From Micropruina sp. (GTDB lineage: Bacteria > Actinomycetota > Actinomycetes > Propionibacteriales > Propionibacteriaceae), in the NCBI GenBank assembly GCA_016716635.1, contig JADJVZ010000008.1, forward strand, positions 1 to 36,708: a stretch of DNA of 36,708 bases, in the 5' to 3' direction. Every line of letters begins with the position of its first letter. Positions within the stretch are counted from its first letter, which is position 1. The notes under the pieces were generated by a model, which made no database searches, was not told the origin of the DNA, and saw nothing but the letters and a program-made list of their open reading frames with translations. Shown one piece after another: positions 33,364 to 36,708 of this stretch. A program made the position numbers and the translations under genes.

Positions 33364-33525
33364 TCAGCGGGTGTCCTGCATGTGGGCGAACAGCTCGCGC
33401 TCGTAAGGATCGGACCACAGAGCTCCGGGGGCGATGCACTTCACACGCGCGCGGAACCTGCGTCCGTTCGCTCCGATGTCGTCATCGGTGGCGAGTTCTG
33501 CCACGGCACCCAAGCGAGCGGACAT
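33364..33525 (-). CDS. Small phage protein (53 aa)
   Basis: A short frame starting at ATG 33525 and ending at TGA 33366-33364. It reads MSARLGAVAELATDDDIGAN, a basic stretch (GRRFRARVKC), then IAPGALWSDPYERELFAHMQ and a DTR end. The composition is natural, with strong third-position GC. The IAPGALWSDPYERE block looks like a conserved small-phage-protein motif. The function is unknown. It overlaps the 3' end of the preceding gene by 44 bases in another frame and has only a weak ribosome site (CGTCGGA close to the start). It is the last gene before promoter site B. Confidence 0.55.
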   Translation of the reverse strand: MSARLGAVAELATDDDIGANGRRFRARVKCIAPGALWSDPYERELFAHMQDTR

Positions 33526-33715
33526 TCCGACGAGTATGTCTCTTCACTATGTGTTTGCCGAAACCTGGATCGCCGGAGTATCTGTAGATGTCTTTGAGGC
33601 TGACGATCTTCTCGGAAGCCAGCGTGACTACGTCCTCCTGCCGCACAACATGGTACCCTGCTGCGTGCAGCAGCTTCATGGCCTTGTTTATTTGGTCCTT
33701 CGTAGGTTCGTCCAT
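33482..33715 (-). CDS. Hypothetical protein following the helicase (77 aa)
   Basis: Not recognised. The first 55 residues look like a folded helical/strand protein (KDQINKAMKLLHAAGYHVVR, then ASEKIVSLKDIYRYSGDPGF). The last 24 are unusually Arg/His-rich and lie opposite the overlap with the next gene, so part of the C-terminus may be constrained by, or be a by-product of, that overlap. ATG 33715 begins one base after the helicase stop, which supports translational coupling. Confidence 0.6.
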   Translation of the reverse strand: MDEPTKDQINKAMKLLHAAGYHVVRQEDVVTLASEKIVSLKDIYRYSGDPGFGKHIVKRHTRRNVRSLGCRGRTRHR

Positions 33716-33716
33716 G

Positions 33717-35096
33717 TCAGTTGCTCCTTGCTTCTACCGCTACAGCCATCGCTTCGGCCAGGTTCTGCTTCGCCGTAATCGAGACGATGGTATTTGCCTT
33801 GCGCGTGACGATCTTCGCCACGCTGTCGTCGAAGCTGTTGCTCAGCATGACGAAGCGCGCGAACGTCGGCCGTTTTTGGCCTTTGCGCCGAACGCGGCGA
33901 ACGGCCTGTACGTTGTCGGCCGGGGTCCACGAGCTCTCCAACATGTCGAGCCTGCACGCGGCGGTCATGGTCAAGCCGGTGCCGGCGGCCACGATGTTGC
34001 CGACGATTACGCGCACACCGCGCGGGTCGTCTTGGAACGAGCGCACGGTCAGCTCGCGCTGGCGTTCGCTTGTTCCGCCGACGATCGTCTCCGCCCGAAT
34101 GCCGTGCTGGTTCAGGTGGTCAGCAACGATCTGGATCGCCTTGCGGTGGTGGGCCATGATGACGAGCTTGTCGATCGTGCCGGACTTCAGCTCTTCCGTG
34201 ACGAGCCGTGCGTAACCGGGGGCCTTGGCTTCGGCAATGAGCGCGCGCAGCGTGGCAATGTGCGTGCTGTCCTCGAACGTCAGCCGCCCCTCGGCTTCGA
34301 TGCTCTGGATGATGCGCTCGGACAGGCCAGGGTACTGTCTAAGATATTCGACAACCTGGCGGCTGTCGCCGTCCACCGGCAACACGTCTAGACGGATCGG
34401 CGGAAGCGTCTCGCCAACGTCGTCGAACGTACGCATCAGCGACATGCTGCGGATCATGGCCTGAAGCTCCGGTAGCGCCTCCGGGCGCACAGAATTCGAT
34501 ATGCTGAACGTGCCGACGCGCTGCTTGAAGAACCGCTTCTGGAAAGCCGTGAACTCCAACTTCGTCTGCCCGGACAGCCGCATCGGCACCCACAGGTCCG
34601 CCGGGTCGTTCTTGATCGGTGTTCCGGTCAGCGTCCACACACGCGAGGCGAACCCCGCGATGCCGCCGACGCCGTCGCCGCGCGGCCCGACAATGGCCGT
34701 CGTGCGCTTGGCTTCCGGGTTCTTCAGGTAGTGGCTCTCGTCGATGATGAGCGCGCCGAAGAAGTCGGACGCCAGATCGCCAGCCCACCCAACAGCCTGC
34801 TCGTAGCTCACCACGAGCACGTCGATCTTCCCGCGCTGCCACGCGACCATGTCGAAGACGCTTCCGGCCTTCACCACGCGCGCGTTGTCCCGTCCCCACA
34901 GATTGAACTGATAGGGCCACACCTGCCGCACGCCGGCCGGGCAGATGACGAGCGTCCTGTCAGGCTTGACGAGCTCGCGCGCACGAATGGCCTGCGCTGT
35001 CTTGCCGAGCCCCGGCTCGTCGAAGATTGACGCCCGGTAGTTGGCCGCGAGAAACGCGGCCCCCTCGATCTGATACTGCTCCAGCTTCTCAGTCAC
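33717..35096 (-). CDS. SNF2-type DEAD-like helicase
   Basis: A 459-residue superfamily 2 ATPase/helicase. Motif I is FDEPGLGKTAQA (25-36), motif Ia ICPAGVRQVW, motif II DESH (119-122) and motif III LTGTP (156-160) with IKNDPADLW. The second RecA-like domain has MAHHRKA, then AAGTGLTMTAACRLDMLESS and the motif VI region QAVRRVRRKGQ. This compact form is common in phage replication modules and is thought to remodel forks or recombination intermediates. The start is GTG 35096, overlapping the zinc-ribbon gene by eight bases. No nuclease domain is fused. Confidence 0.93.
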   Translation of the reverse strand: MTEKLEQYQIEGAAFLAANYRASIFDEPGLGKTAQAIRARELVKPDRTLVICPAGVRQVWPYQFNLWGRDNARVVKAGSVFDMVAWQRGKIDVLVVSYEQAVGWAGDLASDFFGALIIDESHYLKNPEAKRTTAIVGPRGDGVGGIAGFASRVWTLTGTPIKNDPADLWVPMRLSGQTKLEFTAFQKRFFKQRVGTFSISNSVRPEALPELQAMIRSMSLMRTFDDVGETLPPIRLDVLPVDGDSRQVVEYLRQYPGLSERIIQSIEAEGRLTFEDSTHIATLRALIAEAKAPGYARLVTEELKSGTIDKLVIMAHHRKAIQIVADHLNQHGIRAETIVGGTSERQRELTVRSFQDDPRGVRVIVGNIVAAGTGLTMTAACRLDMLESSWTPADNVQAVRRVRRKGQKRPTFARFVMLSNSFDDSVAKIVTRKANTIVSITAKQNLAEAMAVAVEARSN

Positions 35097-35313
35097 CTTG
35101 CACCTTCATCGCAGTGCGGAACGCGGTCAGCGCGCCGAATGGCCCCACTACTGTCTCGACCGTGGCGAATGCTGACCGGCACGCAAGGCACCGCCTCACG
35201 CGGATCGTGACGCCCTCCGACGAGCGCGTTTCGACCACCTTGGTGCGCGACCGCCCGCACGTACGGCACGTAGGGCCGCGCCCATCCCACCACTCGTCCC
35301 CCACGGCAGTCAT
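35089..35313 (-). CDS. NrdR-like zinc-ribbon protein (74 aa)
   Basis: A small protein with two CxxC knuckles: CRTCGRS and CLACRSAFATVETV, separated by KVVETRSSEGVTIRVRR. The arrangement, including TRSSEG and RRCLAC, is like the zinc ribbon at the N-terminus of the NrdR regulator, but the ATP-cone domain of NrdR is absent. It may bind DNA or RNA. ATG 35313 overlaps the resolvase stop (ATGA) and is favoured over the upstream in-frame start at 35400. It overlaps the helicase start by eight bases. Confidence 0.75.
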   Translation of the reverse strand: MTAVGDEWWDGRGPTCRTCGRSRTKVVETRSSEGVTIRVRRCLACRSAFATVETVVGPFGALTAFRTAMKVQGD

Positions 35314-35768
35314 GTTTCCAGCCTCATGCGCACGTAATAGAACCACTCGGTCAGCACGACCACGGTGACGCGACACGTCCTTTCCGGCAGCCCGTCGCAC
35401 AGACCAACGTAGAGCGCCTTCATGAGCGCGTCGTCCTCGACAACCCCGAGCCCGTGGTCATGTTCAGCCCCAGGCTTCTTCAGCACGTCAGACAGCAGCT
35501 TGACGCGGTTGTCTATGTCGCCCTTCACCTTCGGGGCCAAGTCGATCCACAGCCCGTACGGCCGCCGGCCTATCCACGGCAGACCGCCGCCCGCGCCATA
35601 CGTCTCTTCAACCCCGCGCATCCAAAACCGGTAGATCGCCGTCCTCATGGTGCGAGGCGACCCGCGACGAGAGGCGAATGCGCTGTTCACGGAAGGCGGG
35701 AGCGACAGGTCAAGCGTGACGACGTTCTGGATAGGCCGCGTCGTCACGCCAGCTTTGGCGTTACCCAT
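35310..35768 (-). CDS. rusA: RusA-like Holliday junction resolvase
   Basis: A 152-residue endonuclease of the RusA family that resolves four-way junctions formed in replication and recombination. The strand LDLSLPPSVNSAF (19-31) is the usual RusA N-terminal signature. The catalytic acidic residues are in KGDIDNRVKLLSDVL (D84, D86, with K90) and VVEDDALM (D112/D113), agreeing with the D-x-D...K...D order of E. coli RusA. ATG 35768 makes a TGATG overlap with the preceding gene; the upstream part of the open frame is a shadow. It is followed by an overlapping zinc-ribbon gene. Confidence 0.9.
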   Translation of the reverse strand: MGNAKAGVTTRPIQNVVTLDLSLPPSVNSAFASRRGSPRTMRTAIYRFWMRGVEETYGAGGGLPWIGRRPYGLWIDLAPKVKGDIDNRVKLLSDVLKKPGAEHDHGLGVVEDDALMKALYVGLCDGLPERTCRVTVVVLTEWFYYVRMRLET

Positions 35769-36637
35769 CACACGCCGGACGGCTTGACGATGTCGCCGAT
35801 ATGCAGCGCGTCGGCGACCGCGACGAGAGCTTTCTGCCGAGCCGCCAGCTCGCTGTGCAGCGCGTTGACCTGATCCGGCTTCATGCCGGGCCACGGGCGC
35901 TTGCCGTTGCGGATGAGTGAGTAGTACGACCTGGACAAACCGAGGATGCCGGCCATTTCCGCGTCCGTGATCCCCGCCGCCGTGACAAGTCCGGCGACGT
36001 ACGGCGCGGGGCCGCCGGAAGTCTCCGCGTCCGCTTTCCGCTTGCGCGTCTTCGTGGCGGCCGGCGCAGGTTCGTCGCTCCAGTCGATCGGCCCCGCACT
36101 CTCTTCGGCGACGGGAGCGCCGGCCGTCCGTAGGAACGCGGGGATATCCGCCGCGCTGAACTCCGCCGGCGCGATGGCCGCAACGCCCTTGCGGAGGCCG
36201 GGCGCGTGAAGCCGCGCGTCGGTGTTCATGTAGGCCAGCAGCGCGTTGGTGTGCAGCGGTTCAGGGTTGATCCGACTGGTGAACTCGGCGAACAGCTCGC
36301 GAAGCGCCTCGATCCGGGGCTCGCCGGGGCCAGCAGCCCAGACGCTCGAAAGCTCAACGTCCATGCCGTCGATATAGCGCGCGAGAACCGCCCGCGTATC
36401 CGCGAGCGGGCCGTCTTCCTCGATCGCGGCGTCGATGTCGCGCGCCACGGGGTAGATGATCTTCCCGAGCGCAAGCGCCACGGCCGAGCGAGAGTTTTCG
36501 AGCGCCGTCGCGTTGCAGTGCTCGACGACGCGTTCCGGGGTGAGGCTGGCGCTGTCCAGCCACGCGGTCGGGTCGTCAATGAGGGACACGGCGAAGTCAT
36601 TCGCCGCGCGCTGCGCGATCTGTTTGATGTTCAACAT
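35768..36637 (-). CDS. HTH protein, candidate early regulator
   Basis: First gene of the minus-strand block, 289 residues. The N-terminal 170 residues are helical, with some acidic clusters and no recognised domain. A basic, proline-containing linker (TKTRKRK, 196-202) leads to a C-terminal helix-turn-helix at about 221-246 (AGITDAEMAGILGLSRSYYS then LIRNGKRPW). This last part resembles Xre/Cro-like or phage replication-initiator HTH domains. ATG 36637 has AGGAGG seven bases upstream; the in-frame ATG at 36664 would lie in the promoter. It could bind the repeated operators described here, act as a replication initiator, or both; neither is shown. Confidence 0.7.
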   Translation of the reverse strand: MLNIKQIAQRAANDFAVSLIDDPTAWLDSASLTPERVVEHCNATALENSRSAVALALGKIIYPVARDIDAAIEEDGPLADTRAVLARYIDGMDVELSSVWAAGPGEPRIEALRELFAEFTSRINPEPLHTNALLAYMNTDARLHAPGLRKGVAAIAPAEFSAADIPAFLRTAGAPVAEESAGPIDWSDEPAPAATKTRKRKADAETSGGPAPYVAGLVTAAGITDAEMAGILGLSRSYYSLIRNGKRPWPGMKPDQVNALHSELAARQKALVAVADALHIGDIVKPSGV

Positions 36638-36644
36638 TGTGCAT

Positions 36645-36650
36645 CCTCCT
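36645..36650 (-). promoter_or_regulatory. Ribosome binding site deciding the start at 36637
   Basis: AGGAGG on the minus strand, seven bases before ATG 36637. It rules against the longer frame beginning at 36664. Confidence 0.8.
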
Positions 36651-36653
36651 GTC

Positions 36654-36689
36654 GCATACATCAATATGCGTCAATCGGCTGACTGTCAA
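36654..36689 (-). promoter_or_regulatory. Promoter with operator-like inverted repeat (site A)
   Basis: On the minus strand, a perfect -35 TTGACA (36689-36684) and TATTGA (36666-36661) are 17 bases apart. The repeat GCATA-N6-TATGC (36654-36669) covers the -10 and begins 14 bases after the -35. A second TTGAC directly precedes the repeat, as in site D. The expected message starts near 36654 and leads into AGGAGG and ATG 36637. It is probably the main early promoter of the replication block. Confidence 0.65.
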
Positions 36690-36708
36690 CGCCGCAAGGC
36701 GTGGTGGC

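Noticed and set aside
33364..33525. Suspected frameshift in the small gene before site B
   Set aside because: A first reading dropped one base in the run of G at 33427-33431. Re-reading base by base gives an intact 53-codon frame.

Overview
The window reads as most or all of the genome of a tailed phage with T7-type (podovirus) virion architecture that infects a high-GC Gram-negative host. The Gram-negative inference rests on an inner-membrane/lipoprotein spanin pair, a lytic transglycosylase carried in the virion and strong third-position GC. No host gene, tRNA, integrase or phage-type single-subunit RNA polymerase was recognised. Species and family cannot be fixed from the sequence alone.

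Layout. Roughly 1-290 is a non-coding, partly AT-rich left end. From 291 to 25197 all genes are on the plus strand and tightly overlapping. They are a probable small terminase and four small proteins, large terminase (2544-3995), portal, a beta-rich structural protein, a Bbp19-like protein, scaffold, major capsid and a decoration-like protein. Then come tail tubular A and B, a gp13-position acetyltransferase-like protein, a gp14-like protein, a gp15-position protein carrying a lytic transglycosylase, a 1391-aa gp16-position ejection protein and a tailspike with sialidase-like Asp-boxes. The block ends with a lysis cassette (endolysin, holin, nested spanins, an extra membrane/coiled-coil protein) and a last small protein. 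The order portal-scaffold-capsid-11-12-13-14-15-16-17 follows T7, but the terminase genes lie upstream of the portal.

From 36637 back to 25203 all genes are on the minus strand and form the DNA replication/recombination module: an HTH protein, a RusA-like resolvase, a zinc-ribbon protein, a SNF2-type helicase, small proteins, a DUF2800 PD-(D/E)XK Fe-S nuclease, a DUF2815 ssDNA-binding protein, a family A DNA polymerase, and a primase-polymerase/RepA-like helicase fusion. The two gene blocks converge at about 25200 with almost no spacer. They diverge across the window ends if the molecule is circular.

The most interesting signal is regulatory. Four places in the minus-strand module carry a GCATA-N6-TATGC-type inverted repeat (one is relaxed) fused to a sigma70-like promoter. 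In three of them the -35 hexamer lies exactly 14 nt from the repeat, so the repeat covers the -10. Each is followed by a start codon with a ribosome binding site. This looks like a phage-specific operator controlling the early operons; the HTH protein of the first operon is a natural but unproven candidate for the regulator. Other points of note are a perfect in-frame 27-bp tandem duplication in the endolysin gene, four Asp-boxes in the tailspike, the transglycosylase on the gp15-position rather than gp16-position protein, a plus-strand terminator inside the 3' end of the convergent primase gene, and a structured leader before the capsid gene.
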